From: Pelomonas sp963422775
GTDB taxonomy: Bacteria > Pseudomonadota > Gammaproteobacteria > Burkholderiales > Burkholderiaceae_C
DNA length: 64,000 nucleotides
Direction of reading: 5' to 3'
Assembly: GCA_963422775.4 (NCBI GenBank)
Contig: CAUJSJ030000032.1
Location: forward strand, 98,393 to 162,392
Part shown: positions 18,422 to 27,429 of the stretch, one piece after another
How the letters are laid out: the number at the start of each line of letters is the position of its first letter
Position numbering within the stretch: position 1 is the first letter of the stretch
Notes under the pieces: model-generated
Seen by the model: only the letters and a program-made list of their open reading frames with translations
Databases searched by the model: none
Told to the model about the DNA's origin: nothing
Made by a program: the position numbers and the translations under genes

Positions 18422-18497
18422 CCATCTGCAGTGCATGAGCAACGGCGGTTTTTGGGGACACCCACGAGAACCTGCTGTCCGCTTTGACGAAGTGACC
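18422..18497 (+). pseudogene. Decayed duplicate of the mpl 3' end
   Basis: About 75 bases align with the last part of mpl (17225-17298) at roughly 80 percent identity by eye: both share CCATCTGC, GTGCATGAGCAA, GGCGG, CACGAGAA, GCTTTG and CGAAGT in the same order and spacing. Part of it still translates as HLQCMSNGGFWG against HLLCMSNGGFGG of Mpl, after which small indels shift the frame. It is a remnant of a second mpl end, not a gene. Confidence 0.8.
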
Positions 18498-18516
18498 GCC
18501 TCATCGAGAGGCCCAG

Positions 18517-19061
18517 CCGGGAGTCCCGCCCGGCGGCGGGGTAACTTTCTTCTGCGGCGCCAGAAGAAAGTCACCAAAGAAGAAGCGCTGAACCGCACAC
18601 CATCGCGACGGCGCCAGGAGCGGCGCGCGAAAACCTCCGCTGGCATTGCGGGACGAAGCGACCCGCTGCGCTCTCGCTGCTGTCCTTGTCACCAGCACCA
18701 CTCATCGCACCGTCAGCCCGCTTAACGCGCGGCTGCACGCCGGGCTCATCAGAAAACCAAATGCAGCGTCGCTCGGGCGACGCGACGGGCTCTCCCACTC
18801 GATGCGTCGCCCCAGCGACGCGGTATTCCCTGATGAGCCCGGCGTGCAGCCGGCGTTAACCGGCGTGAAGGGGCGATGGATGGTGCTCGTCATAGGGACA
18901 GCAGCGAGAGCGCAGCGGGTCGCGTCTCGGCAGAACACCAAAGCCGCTTTGTCCCCTGCCCACGGCACTTGGTGCTCGTGTGCGGTTCAGCGCCTCTTCT
19001 TTGGTGACTTTCTTCTGGCGCCGCAGAAGAAAGTTACCCGCCCGCCGGGGCGGACTCCCGG
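18517..19061. repeat. 545-bp nested inverted repeat
   Basis: Two arms of about 235 bases (18517-18752 and 18830-19061) are imperfect inverted copies around a 77-base centre. Each arm carries its own hairpin: 18541-18575 and 19003-19037 contain ACTTTCTTCTG and its complement CAGAAGAAAGT around a GGCGCC-type core. Both arms also share the blocks CGACCCGCTGCGCTCTCGCT and GCACGCCGGGCTCATCAG. The centre has two more short palindromes built from GCGTCGC and GCGACGC (18766-18783 and 18804-18821). No open frame looks like a real gene. This is a non-coding repeat, possibly a miniature transposable element or the product of two copies of an interspersed repeat in opposite orientation. Confidence 0.85.
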
Positions 19062-19108
19062 CAATGCACCGAGCAGACAAGCACGTCGCAAAACCAAACC
19101 GTGCCAAC

Positions 19109-19519
19109 TCACTTCCCGTACAACACCATCTGGGTGCAACGAAACAAGGCCACCGTCTTGCCCGTGTCCTTGTTCGTCACCACCGCATCCCAGATCTGCG
19201 TCGTCTTGCCGAGGTGAACCGGCCGGGCCACGCAGGCGATGGTGCCTTCACGTGCTGTGCCCAAGTGGTTGGACTTCAGCTCGATGGTCGTGAAGCCCAC
19301 CGCGCCCGGCGGCAGGTTGGCGATGCAGCCGTAGCCGGCACAGGTGTCCGCCAGCGTCACGATGCTGCCGGCATGCAGGAAGCCGTTGGGCGCCATCAGC
19401 TCTTCGCGCACCACCAGCTCCGCCTTGATCTCGGTGGGGTCAGCGTGGGTGAAGACGATGCTCAGGTGGCCAGGCAGGTTCCTGGCGCCGAATTGATTGA
19501 GTTTGTCGGGGGTGGACAT
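19109..19519 (-). CDS. PaaI-family hotdog thioesterase
   Basis: A 136-residue single hotdog-fold protein of the PaaI/YbgC-like acyl-CoA thioesterase group. Features include the helix block MAPNGFLHAGSIVTLADTCAGY, whose FLHAGS and following Asp shape the active site, then GFTTIELKSNHLG and ending ALFRCTQMVLYGK. The start at 19519 (MSTPDKLNQFG) is fixed by a GAGGAG site 7 bases upstream. It lies just downstream of the terminator of the metalloprotease gene on the same strand. Substrate unknown. Confidence 0.87.
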   Translation of the reverse strand: MSTPDKLNQFGARNLPGHLSIVFTHADPTEIKAELVVREELMAPNGFLHAGSIVTLADTCAGYGCIANLPPGAVGFTTIELKSNHLGTAREGTIACVARPVHLGKTTQIWDAVVTNKDTGKTVALFRCTQMVLYGK

Positions 19520-19554
19520 GGCGAACTCCTCGAATTGGCGCGATGCTAAGACAA

Positions 19555-19583
19555 GAAAAAAGGCCGGCATGAAGCCGGCCTTT
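19555..19583 (-). terminator. Rho-independent terminator of the metalloprotease gene
   Basis: On the minus strand the stem AAAGGCCGGC / GCCGGCCTTT with a short TTCAT loop is followed by a T-rich run. It begins about 20 bases past the stop of the metalloprotease gene at 19602 and ends about 35 bases before the start of the thioesterase gene. Confidence 0.85.
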
Positions 19584-19601
19584 GCATGAACACGGAGCTT
19601 G

Positions 19602-22283
19602 TCAGCTGCGCACCAGCGTCGCCTTCAGCATGCTGTTGAGCATGTCCTGCGTCTCGGCCAGATGCGCACGCGTCTCGACCGACAGCCCCGGCTTGGCCGA
19701 GGCCACGCGCAGTTCGTTGGAAAGCTGGGTGGCGTGCCAGCGGGCCATCGAGAACGCGTCCGCGTAGACCGTCGCACCGTTGGTCGCCCGGTTCAGCTGG
19801 GCCTGCAGGCGGCGCAGGTACTCGCGCTGCAGGCTGCGGCGCATGCGGTCGATCTCGGCACCCGTCTTGAGCTCGCTGAAGATCGCACCTTGCAGCGTGC
19901 CGTAGACCTCGCTGAGCGACACCGCGCTCTTGCGTTGGGCCTCGGGCAGATAGCTGCTCTGCTCGATGAGGCGGCGCGCCGTGTTCGGCGACATCAGGCG
20001 GTCCAGCACGCGGCCCTGCAGCGCGGCCACACTGTCGGGAATGGACAGCGGCAGGCCGCGGTCCCACTCGTTGTAGTCCACCGTCTGCGTGACAAGGAAC
20101 TCCGGCTTGAACTTGAACGAGTCGCTGGACAGCAGGCCGGCGGCGATGAAGCGCAGGGCCTCGCGCTGCTGCGCGTTGTCGACCGGCTTGAAGGCCGGGC
20201 CGGCCGTCACGCCTGGCACCACGCGCTCGGCGTGCAGGCCACCGACGTATTTGCTGACGTTGTTGGCCGTCATGCCGAGCTGGCGGAAAGACTCGGCCAC
20301 CGAGCGGCGGTTGCGCAGCGGGTCGTCGCCCACGGCGGCCTGGCGCGACTGCACGCGCTCCCACAGCTCCTGGCTGAGCTTGAGGCGCTTCTTGGCGTAG
20401 GCCAGCGGGTCATCGCCCAGGTCGCGCTGGTTGGTGCGCGGGTCAAAGCCGTCGTAGGGGCCGCCAACGCCCTGGTCGAAGTCGTCGCCGTAGGCCAGCT
20501 GCGGCTCGGTCGAGCGCGCGGCGATCTTGGCGAGTTCGGCCGCTTCTTGTTCAGCAGCGATGGGCTTGTAGGCGTATTCGATGGCCCAGTAGTCGTAGGC
20601 GCCCAGCGTCGTGTTCGTCAGGCTGGCCTTGGCCTCGCCCTTGAGCGGCAGGTTGTAGGCGTTGTAGTCCATCACCGAGTTGGAGATGCCGTGGGCCTCG
20701 GTGTAGGCCTTGTCCTTGAGCTGGGCCTGGGTGACCGTCGTGGAAGAGCGGAAGTTGTGCTTGAGCCCCAGCGTGTGGCCAACCTCATGCATGACGACGT
20801 CCTTGATGACCGCCTGGGCCAGCGCCTCGGCCTCGGGGCCGTTCATGTCCATGCCCTCTGCTCCGCCCCGCAGGGCCAGCAGGTCCAGCGCGAAGCCCAG
20901 CTCGTTGGCCTGGTCGACCATGTAGCTGCACTGCTGCTCGGACAGGCGCAGGCTGCGCTCTCCCATCCAGTTGCTGGCGGTGTGGTCGTGGCCGTTGAAG
21001 CCCACGACGTCATCAGATGCGAGCCGGCGCGAGCCGCGGCCGAAGACGTCGCTCATGCCGATGTCGGCATCCAGGATTTCGCCGGTGCGCGGGTCACGGT
21101 TGCTCGGGCCGATGGCGAAGCCGACGTCGGAGCCGGTGAACCAGCGGATGGACGCGTGCGTCGAGTCCATGTTGTCCCAGTCGGCGTCGTCGGGCTGCTG
21201 CCTGGCCTGCACGGCGTCCTTGAAGCCGATCTTCTCGAAGGCCTTGTTCCACTCCTCGATGCCGGCCTTGACCGCCGCGCGGTATTGGGTGGGGATGTTC
21301 TTGTCCATCCAGTAGACGATGGGCTGCACCGGCTCGGACAGGGCGGCTGCCGGGTCCTTCTTTTCCAGGCGCCAGCGGGCCACCATGTGCACGCGCGGGT
21401 TGGCCTTGAGGTCCTCGCCGAGATTGCTGTAGCTCTCCATGAAATGACCCAGGCGCGGGTCGGCATGGCGCACGGCGGCCGGCGCTTCGGGCAGCGCGCG
21501 GAAGCTGTAGACGAAGCTGAAGAACATCGAGCGCGGGTCCGGCGTGGCCTGGGGCGGCGTGGGCACGGGCACCGGCACGGGCACCAGCGGCGGCGCGGGG
21601 ATGCGCGGCGTGGCGAAGTGCACGCGCGAGGTCAGCGTCGTGATCTGCGCGTCGGCGCGGGTGGCCTCGATGAAGGAGTTGGCGCGGTCAGGCGCGAACG
21701 GCAGGCGGTAGGCCATCTCCAGACGCGTCGAGTAGCCGGGGATGTCGCCCAGCAGCAGGTTGCTGGCTTCAACCAGCACGGACTTGCGGTCCGGGTGGTC
21801 GGCGCTGGCCACCGGCACGCCGGCAATCAGGCTGGGCGAGAACGCCTGCTCGATGGCCAGCTTGGCTGACGCGCTGTCGGAGCGGAACTTGGTGTTCAGC
21901 GCGATCAGCTGCACATGGTTGCCGAAGCGGCGCCATTCGGCCAGCTCATCACCCAGCATCTGACTGGCGTACAGGCCGCGCTCGCCGATGGAGTTGGCCA
22001 CGTTGACGCTGAACAGGAAGGGCTTGTTGAAGGCTTCCTTGGGGATCTCGATCCAGACCTTCTCGTCCTTGCGCCAGATCGGGAAGAGGCCCGGCTGCTC
22101 CTTGGCGCCCTTGATGACGTCGGCAAAGGGCTTGGGCGCCGTCGGGTCGGCGGGCGGGCGGGCGGCGGCGCCAGCGGGGGCCGAGGCGGCGCTGGGTGCG
22201 ACGGGAGGCGTCTGGGCCTGGGCGGCCGCGGCCAGCGCAAGCAGGGCGGCCGTGGCCAGGGCGGTGCGGGACATCGGGATCAT
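19602..22283 (-). CDS. Secreted zinc-dependent metalloprotease (DUF5117/DUF4953 type)
   Basis: An 893-residue predicted exported protease. The N-terminus is a signal peptide (SRTALATAALLALAAAAQAQ) followed by a Pro/Ala linker. The DUF5117-like region includes FPIWRKDEKVWIEIPKEAFN and RGLYASQMLG. The zinc site HEVGHTLGLKHNF is a complete HExxHxxGxxH metzincin-type motif, followed by an SVMDYNAYNLPL turn that supplies the Met-turn. The C-terminal third is helical. Substrate unknown; relatives are annotated as zinc-dependent metalloproteases. Start could be 22283 or the second ATG at 22274; neither has a clear ribosome site. Confidence 0.87.
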   Translation of the reverse strand: MIPMSRTALATAALLALAAAAQAQTPPVAPSAASAPAGAAARPPADPTAPKPFADVIKGAKEQPGLFPIWRKDEKVWIEIPKEAFNKPFLFSVNVANSIGERGLYASQMLGDELAEWRRFGNHVQLIALNTKFRSDSASAKLAIEQAFSPSLIAGVPVASADHPDRKSVLVEASNLLLGDIPGYSTRLEMAYRLPFAPDRANSFIEATRADAQITTLTSRVHFATPRIPAPPLVPVPVPVPTPPQATPDPRSMFFSFVYSFRALPEAPAAVRHADPRLGHFMESYSNLGEDLKANPRVHMVARWRLEKKDPAAALSEPVQPIVYWMDKNIPTQYRAAVKAGIEEWNKAFEKIGFKDAVQARQQPDDADWDNMDSTHASIRWFTGSDVGFAIGPSNRDPRTGEILDADIGMSDVFGRGSRRLASDDVVGFNGHDHTASNWMGERSLRLSEQQCSYMVDQANELGFALDLLALRGGAEGMDMNGPEAEALAQAVIKDVVMHEVGHTLGLKHNFRSSTTVTQAQLKDKAYTEAHGISNSVMDYNAYNLPLKGEAKASLTNTTLGAYDYWAIEYAYKPIAAEQEAAELAKIAARSTEPQLAYGDDFDQGVGGPYDGFDPRTNQRDLGDDPLAYAKKRLKLSQELWERVQSRQAAVGDDPLRNRRSVAESFRQLGMTANNVSKYVGGLHAERVVPGVTAGPAFKPVDNAQQREALRFIAAGLLSSDSFKFKPEFLVTQTVDYNEWDRGLPLSIPDSVAALQGRVLDRLMSPNTARRLIEQSSYLPEAQRKSAVSLSEVYGTLQGAIFSELKTGAEIDRMRRSLQREYLRRLQAQLNRATNGATVYADAFSMARWHATQLSNELRVASAKPGLSVETRAHLAETQDMLNSMLKATLVRS

Positions 22284-22399
22284 GAGGTGTGTCCGGAGGA
22301 AACAATGGAAAGGCGGCCACTGTGGCGGGCAGCGACACTCGCGTCAATCCGCGCCCTCCCCCGTCGCAGGGCGGCAAAACTTCACGCAAAACTTCCGTC

Positions 22400-22990
22400 A
22401 TGGCGCTCACGCATCTGCTGTATCTGCATGGTTTTCGCTCCTCCCCGGCCTCGGCCAAGGCCCACCGCATGGCCGACTGGGCGGCCGGGCAGCGCGGTCT
22501 GGAATTCGCCTGCCCGCAGCTGCCTCCCTCTCCGCGTGAGGCCATGGCGCTGGTGGTCGACCTCGTGGCCAGCTGGCCTGCGGAAGGTGCCGCCGTCATC
22601 GGCAGCTCGCTGGGCGGCTTCTATGCCACCTCGCTGGCAGAGCGCCCCGCCCACCGAGGCTGGCGCGTCGCCGTGCTGAACCCGGCGGTGGACCCAGCGC
22701 GCGATCTGTCTCGCCACATCGGCACGCTGACCGCCTGGCACGATCCGGAACTGAAGTTCGAATTCACGGCCCAGCATGTCGCCGAACTCGCCGCGTTGAC
22801 GCCGCCGGCACGCCTCACCAAGCCGCTGCGCTACTACGCGCTGATCGCCAAGGGCGACGAGTTGCTGGACTGGCGCGAAATGCTGACCCGCTACGCCGGC
22901 TGCGACGGCGAAGTGCTGGAGGGCAGCGACCATGGGCTGACGGATTTCGAAGCCCATCTGCCGGGTGTCCTCAAACACCTGCAAGCCTGA
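22400..22990 (+). CDS. YqiA/YcfP-family alpha/beta-hydrolase (esterase)
   Basis: A 196-residue small alpha/beta-hydrolase. It begins MALTHLLYLHGFRSSPASAK, carries the nucleophile elbow IGSSLGGFYAT, an aspartate in LIAKGDELLDW and a late histidine in EGSDHGLTDF, giving a complete Ser-Asp-His triad. YqiA-type proteins are cytoplasmic esterases with acyl-CoA or short-ester activity. It is transcribed divergently from the metalloprotease and lies 18 bases before the RNB ribonuclease gene. Confidence 0.87.
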   Translation: MALTHLLYLHGFRSSPASAKAHRMADWAAGQRGLEFACPQLPPSPREAMALVVDLVASWPAEGAAVIGSSLGGFYATSLAERPAHRGWRVAVLNPAVDPARDLSRHIGTLTAWHDPELKFEFTAQHVAELAALTPPARLTKPLRYYALIAKGDELLDWREMLTRYAGCDGEVLEGSDHGLTDFEAHLPGVLKHLQA

Positions 22991-23008
22991 GGCGACAATC
23001 CCGCTCCT

Positions 23009-25048
23009 ATGTTTGCGCTGTTTGATGATGCCGGGAAGTTTCTCGCCGGCCGTGTGATGTCCGAGGCCGATGCCTCGCTGCAGATCGAGCTGGACTCGGG
23101 CAAGCGAGTCAAGGTCAAGTCGGCCAATGTGCTGCTGAAGTTCGACAAGCCCGCGCCCGCCGCGCTGCTGAGCGAAGCGCGTGCGCTGGCCGACGATATC
23201 GATCTGGACCTCGCCTGGGAGTTCGCGCCCGAGGGCGAGTTCGGCTTTGCCGACCTGGCGCGGGACTATTTCGACGCCAAGGCCGGCACCGTGCAGCAGG
23301 CCGCAGCACTCTTGCGCCTGTACGACGCACCGCACTACTTCCGCCGCGCCGGCAAGGGTCAGTTCAAGAAAGCGCCCGAGGAGACGGTCAAGGCCGCGTT
23401 GCTGGGCATCGAGCGCAAGCGCCAGCAGGCGCTGCAGATCGAGACCTGGGCCAACGAGCTGGCGGCAGGCGCCTGCCCCGCACCCATCCAGGAGCAGATC
23501 TACAAGATCCTGTTCAAGCCCGACAAGAACGGCCCCGAGTACAAGGCCGTCGTCGAGGCCAGCAAGCGCTCGCACAAGGCCCCGCTGGATCTGCTGCAGA
23601 GTGCTGGCGCCATCACCAGCGCCTACCAGTTCCACTGGAAGCGCTTCCTGTTCGAGAACTTCCCCAAGGGTGCGGGCTTCCCCGCGCTGACGGCGCCGGA
23701 GATCAAGGACGAGCTGGCGCTGTCGACCGCGCAGGCCTTCTCCATCGACGACTCGCAGACGACCGAGATCGACGACGCGCTGTCGGTACAGGGCCTGGGC
23801 ACGGGCACGGTCACCTTCGGCGTGCACATCGCAGCACCTGGCCTGGCGATTCAACCCGACTCGGCCGTCGACAAGGTCGCCCGCGACCGCCTGTCCACGG
23901 TCTACATGCCGGGCTGGAAGCTGACGATGCTGCCCGACGACGTCGTGCAGGCCTACACGCTGATCGAAGGGCGCGACTGCCCGGCGGTGTCCATTTACTT
24001 CACGATGGACGAGGCGACGTTCGAGATCAAGAGCCGCGAGACCAAGCTGGAGCGCGTGCACATCGCCGCCAACCTGCGCCACGACAAGCTCGACGGCATC
24101 GTCACCGACGCCACGCTGTCCGGCGAAGCGCCGGCCGACTACGCCTTCGCGCCCGAACTCGCCTTCACCTGGCGCCTGGCCAAGCACCTGAAGGCTCAGC
24201 GCGAGGTGGTGCGCGGCAAGCCGGAGAACTTCAACCGGCCGGACTACAACTTCCGCCTGGCCGGCGAGCGCTCGGAGGCGCCCAACGGCACCGAGTCCGT
24301 CGAAATCGGCGTGCGCGCCCGCGGCAGCTCGCTGGACCTCATCGTGGCCGAGGCCATGATCCTGGCCAACTCCGCCTGGGGCGGCTGGCTGGCCGAACTG
24401 GGCCTGCCCGGCATCTACCGCAGCCAGGCCAGCCTGGCGCCGGGCATCAAGGTGCGCATGGGCACCAAGGCCCTGCCACATGCGGGCATGGGCGTCGCCC
24501 AATACACCTGGGCCACGTCACCGCTGCGCCGTTATGTCGACCTGGTGAACCAGTGGCAGATCATTGCCTGCGCCCGCCACGGCCGCACGGCAGCACTCGC
24601 TGCGCCGTTCAAGCCCAAGGACGCCCAGCTCTTCTCCATCATCTCGGGCTTCGAGTCGGCCTACGCGGCCTACAACGGCTTCCAGAACGGCATCGAGCGC
24701 TTCTGGACGCTGCGCTGGCTGCAGCAGAACGCCACCACCGAGCTGACCGCCACCGTCATGAAGGACGGCCTGGTGCGCGCCGACGACCTGCCGCTGGTCT
24801 TCAAGGCCCTGGGCTGCGAGAACCTGCCGCGCGGCAGCCACGTGAAGGTGCGCATCACCGGCCTGGACGAGATGACGCTGGACGTGCACGCGACGCTGAC
24901 CGAGCGGCTGGATGAAGCGCCCGCCGCCGAGGAGCCGGAAGGCGACGAGGACGAACTGGAGGCCGCGGCGACGCCGCTGACGCTGGCCATCGACCTGAAT
25001 GACGGCTCCGGCGAAGCCGAATCGACCGAAGCCGCGCCACAAAGCTGA
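23009..25048 (+). CDS. RNB-domain ribonuclease (RNase II/R-like)
   Basis: A 679-residue exoribonuclease-like protein. An N-terminal OB-like region (MFALFDDAGKFLAGRV) and a helical segment precede the RNB catalytic domain. The RNB motif FSIDDSQTTEIDDALSV supplies the clustered aspartates that bind Mg. Later blocks include VHIAAPGLAIQP and WATSPLRRYVDLVNQWQI, typical of RNase II. The C-terminus is acidic. It would degrade RNA 3' to 5'. One base separates it from the tonB-like gene, so rnb-tonB-aroE-mtgA form a tight operon. Confidence 0.93.
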   Translation: MFALFDDAGKFLAGRVMSEADASLQIELDSGKRVKVKSANVLLKFDKPAPAALLSEARALADDIDLDLAWEFAPEGEFGFADLARDYFDAKAGTVQQAAALLRLYDAPHYFRRAGKGQFKKAPEETVKAALLGIERKRQQALQIETWANELAAGACPAPIQEQIYKILFKPDKNGPEYKAVVEASKRSHKAPLDLLQSAGAITSAYQFHWKRFLFENFPKGAGFPALTAPEIKDELALSTAQAFSIDDSQTTEIDDALSVQGLGTGTVTFGVHIAAPGLAIQPDSAVDKVARDRLSTVYMPGWKLTMLPDDVVQAYTLIEGRDCPAVSIYFTMDEATFEIKSRETKLERVHIAANLRHDKLDGIVTDATLSGEAPADYAFAPELAFTWRLAKHLKAQREVVRGKPENFNRPDYNFRLAGERSEAPNGTESVEIGVRARGSSLDLIVAEAMILANSAWGGWLAELGLPGIYRSQASLAPGIKVRMGTKALPHAGMGVAQYTWATSPLRRYVDLVNQWQIIACARHGRTAALAAPFKPKDAQLFSIISGFESAYAAYNGFQNGIERFWTLRWLQQNATTELTATVMKDGLVRADDLPLVFKALGCENLPRGSHVKVRITGLDEMTLDVHATLTERLDEAPAAEEPEGDEDELEAAATPLTLAIDLNDGSGEAESTEAAPQS

Positions 25049-25049
25049 G

Positions 25050-25904
25050 ATGCGCAAGCTGACCACGCTGCAGATCGCGCTGGCGCTTTCGCTCGGCGTG
25101 CACGCATCGTTGGGCAGCCTGCGCATCGCCGCACCCGAGGCCTTCAACCGCATCTTCCAGGACACGCCGCTGGAGGTCGTCCTCGTCAACACCCGCTCTA
25201 ACGAGCTGCCTACCAAGGCCGCGGCCCTCGCCCAGGCCAACCTGGCCGGCGGCGGCAACGTGGAGACCGGCCGAGCCACGTCGCCGCTGCCGCCCGCGCG
25301 GCACAGCGAGACCGGCGACGCCGCCGAGGCCCAGCACACGCAGATCTCCAAGCTGCAGGAGCAGCAACAGCAACTGCTGACCCAGGTGCGCCGCGAGCTG
25401 GCCCTGCTGCCGCCACCCGACCCCAAGCGCGAGAAGAGCGACCCCACCGAACGCGCCCAGGCCGAGAAGCGCCGCCAGCTCGTCGACCTGCTCGCCGAGA
25501 TCGAGAAGCGCGTCAACGACGAGAGCGCCCGGCCGCGCAAGCGCTACGTCAGCCCGTCCACGCGCGAGGTCGTCTACGCCCAGTACTACGACGGCCTGCG
25601 CCGGCGTATCGAGGAGCGCGGCACGCGCGACTTTCCCGAGTCGCGCGGCAAGAAGCTATACGGCGAGCTGACGATGAACATCCACATCGACCACAAGGGC
25701 CGCGTCATCGAGACCGAGGTGGTGGCCTCCAGCGGCAACCCGACGCTGGACAAGCGCGCCATCGCCATCGTGCAAGCGGCCTCGCCCTTCGGCAATTTCA
25801 GCAACGAGATGCTCAAGGGCGCCGAGGTGCTGGTCATCACGTCGCGCTTCAAGTTCACGCGCGACGAAGGGCTGGAAACGACCTTGCAGGGACAACCGCA
25901 ATGA
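25050..25904 (+). CDS. TonB-family C-terminal domain protein
   Basis: A 284-residue TonB-like protein. The N-terminus has a single hydrophobic segment (LTTLQIALALSLGVHASLGS) as inner-membrane anchor, followed by a Gln/Glu/Arg-rich coiled coil (LQEQQQQLLTQVRREL) instead of the classical Pro-rich spacer. The C-terminal domain (YYDGLRRRIEERG, LYGELTMNIHIDHKGRVIE, SSGNPTLDKRAIAIVQAASP) is the TonB fold. It starts 2 bases after the ribonuclease stop and overlaps aroE by 4 bases. No ExbB/ExbD or receptor gene is near, so its partner is unknown. Confidence 0.87.
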   Translation: MRKLTTLQIALALSLGVHASLGSLRIAAPEAFNRIFQDTPLEVVLVNTRSNELPTKAAALAQANLAGGGNVETGRATSPLPPARHSETGDAAEAQHTQISKLQEQQQQLLTQVRRELALLPPPDPKREKSDPTERAQAEKRRQLVDLLAEIEKRVNDESARPRKRYVSPSTREVVYAQYYDGLRRRIEERGTRDFPESRGKKLYGELTMNIHIDHKGRVIETEVVASSGNPTLDKRAIAIVQAASPFGNFSNEMLKGAEVLVITSRFKFTRDEGLETTLQGQPQ

Positions 25905-26716
25905 CCGATCGATATGCCGTCGTCGGCAATCCCGTGGAGCACAGCCGCTCACCGGCCATCCACGCGATGTTTGCCGAGCAGACCGGGCAGGCCCTGACCT
26001 ACGAGCGTCTGCTGGCGCCGCTGGAGGGTTTCGAGGCCACGCTGCGCGCGTTTGCAGCCGCTGGCGCGCGCGGCTGCAACATCACCGTGCCGTTCAAGTT
26101 CGACGCCTTCGCGCTGGCAGCAACGCGCACCGAACGCACCCAGCTCGGCGGCGCCGTCAACACGCTGCGTTTCGACGCCGACGGCTGGACGGGCGACAAC
26201 ACCGACGGCGCCGGCCTCGTCAACGACATCCAGCGCAATGCAGGCCGTTCGCTGGCCGGCCTGCAGGTGCTGCTCGTCGGCGCCGGTGGCGCGGCAGCGG
26301 GGGTGCTGGGCAGCCTGATCTCAGCCAAGCCGGCGCGGATCACCGTCGTGAACCGAACGGTCGACAAGGCCCAGGCGCTCGTGGCGAGCCACACCCATCT
26401 CGGCGTGCCACTGGCTGCGGCCACGCTGGCCGACGCGCCCGCCGCCCAGGACATCGTCGTCAACGCTACCAGCACCAGCCTGGCCGGCGCAGCCTCGCCC
26501 GTCGATGCCCGCGTGCTGGCCCGCGGCGCGCTGGCGCTGGACATGATGTACGGCCCCAAGGCCCAGGGCTTTCTCGACTGGGCCGCCGTCCACGGCGCCG
26601 AGCCGCGCGACGGCCTGGGCATGCTCATCGAGCAGGCGGCCGAGGCCTTCTTCTTCTGGCGCGGCGTGCGGCCGGACACGGCGCCGGTACTCGCCGCATT
26701 GAGGTCGGCCCTGTGA
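25901..26716 (+). CDS. aroE: Shikimate dehydrogenase
   Basis: A 271-residue NADP-dependent enzyme that reduces 3-dehydroshikimate to shikimate. It shows the shikimate site NPVEHSRSPAIHAMFAEQTG, catalytic Lys in NITVPFKFDAF, the Asp in DNTDGAGLV, the NADP loop LLVGAGGAAAGVLG followed by VVNRTVDKA, and DGLGMLIEQAAEAFFFW at the end. It overlaps the genes on both sides by 4 bases. Confidence 0.97.
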   Translation: MTDRYAVVGNPVEHSRSPAIHAMFAEQTGQALTYERLLAPLEGFEATLRAFAAAGARGCNITVPFKFDAFALAATRTERTQLGGAVNTLRFDADGWTGDNTDGAGLVNDIQRNAGRSLAGLQVLLVGAGGAAAGVLGSLISAKPARITVVNRTVDKAQALVASHTHLGVPLAAATLADAPAAQDIVVNATSTSLAGAASPVDARVLARGALALDMMYGPKAQGFLDWAAVHGAEPRDGLGMLIEQAAEAFFFWRGVRPDTAPVLAALRSAL

Positions 26717-27429
26717 TCCGACACGCTGGCCGACTCGTTGCCGTGCTGATGCTGGCCGTGCTGTGCCTGCAGCTCTGGTTTGCCGGCCGCATCCTGATGA
26801 TGCGTTTCGTCGCACCCCAGTCGACGAGTTTCCAGCGCAGCGAAGCCGTTCGCCTGCTGAAGGACAAGCAGCAGGTGGCCTGGAGCCAGCAATGGGTGAA
26901 CGACGCCCAGCTGCCGGCGACGCTCAAGCGCGCCGTCATCGCCAGCGAGGACGATGGCTTCGCCCAGCACGGCGGCGTCGACTGGGACGCGCTCAAGGGC
27001 GCCTGGAAGAAGAACGAGAAGGCGCAGGCTCGCGCGGAGGCGCGCGGCAAGCCGGTGGCCAAGATCGTCGGCGGCTCGACGATCACGCAGCAACTGGCCA
27101 AGAACCTCTTCCTGTCTGGCGAGCGCACGCTGCTGCGCAAGGGCCAGGAGCTGATCCTGACGCTGATGCTGGAAGGCCTGCTTAGCAAGCAGCGCATTCT
27201 TGAGATCTATCTGAACAGCGTCGAATGGGGCGAGGGCCTGTTCGGCGCCCAGGCGGCGGCGCGGCACTATTTCCATGTCGACGCCGCCCGCCTCGGCGCC
27301 TTCGAGGCCGCGCGGCTGGCCGTCATGCTGCCGGCGCCCAAGCGCTTCGAGCGCCAGCCGGCGTCGCCCTACGTCGTCGGCCGCGCCGGCATCATTGCCG
27401 GCCGCATGAACAGCGCGCAGCTGCCATGA
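26713..27429 (+). CDS. mtgA: Monofunctional biosynthetic peptidoglycan transglycosylase
   Basis: A 238-residue GT51 enzyme that polymerises lipid II into glycan strands. It has one N-terminal membrane helix (VAVLMLAVLCLQLWFAG) and the GT51 motifs: VIASEDDGFAQHGGVDW with the catalytic Glu, GGSTITQQLAKNLFLSGERT, and YLNSVEWGEGLFGAQAAA. No transpeptidase domain is attached. Start overlaps aroE by 4 bases. Confidence 0.96.
   Translation: MIRHAGRLVAVLMLAVLCLQLWFAGRILMMRFVAPQSTSFQRSEAVRLLKDKQQVAWSQQWVNDAQLPATLKRAVIASEDDGFAQHGGVDWDALKGAWKKNEKAQARAEARGKPVAKIVGGSTITQQLAKNLFLSGERTLLRKGQELILTLMLEGLLSKQRILEIYLNSVEWGEGLFGAQAAARHYFHVDAARLGAFEAARLAVMLPAPKRFERQPASPYVVGRAGIIAGRMNSAQLP

Noticed and set aside
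18646..19293. Open frames inside the inverted repeat, giving FFGDFLLAPQKKVT-like peptides
   Set aside because: They are translations of the palindromic repeat; both arms give the same peptide on opposite strands, with no start site or family.
22304..22679. A plus-strand frame behind GGAGGAAACA and ATG near 22304
   Set aside because: The translation is Arg-rich without motifs and overlaps the YqiA-like gene in another frame.
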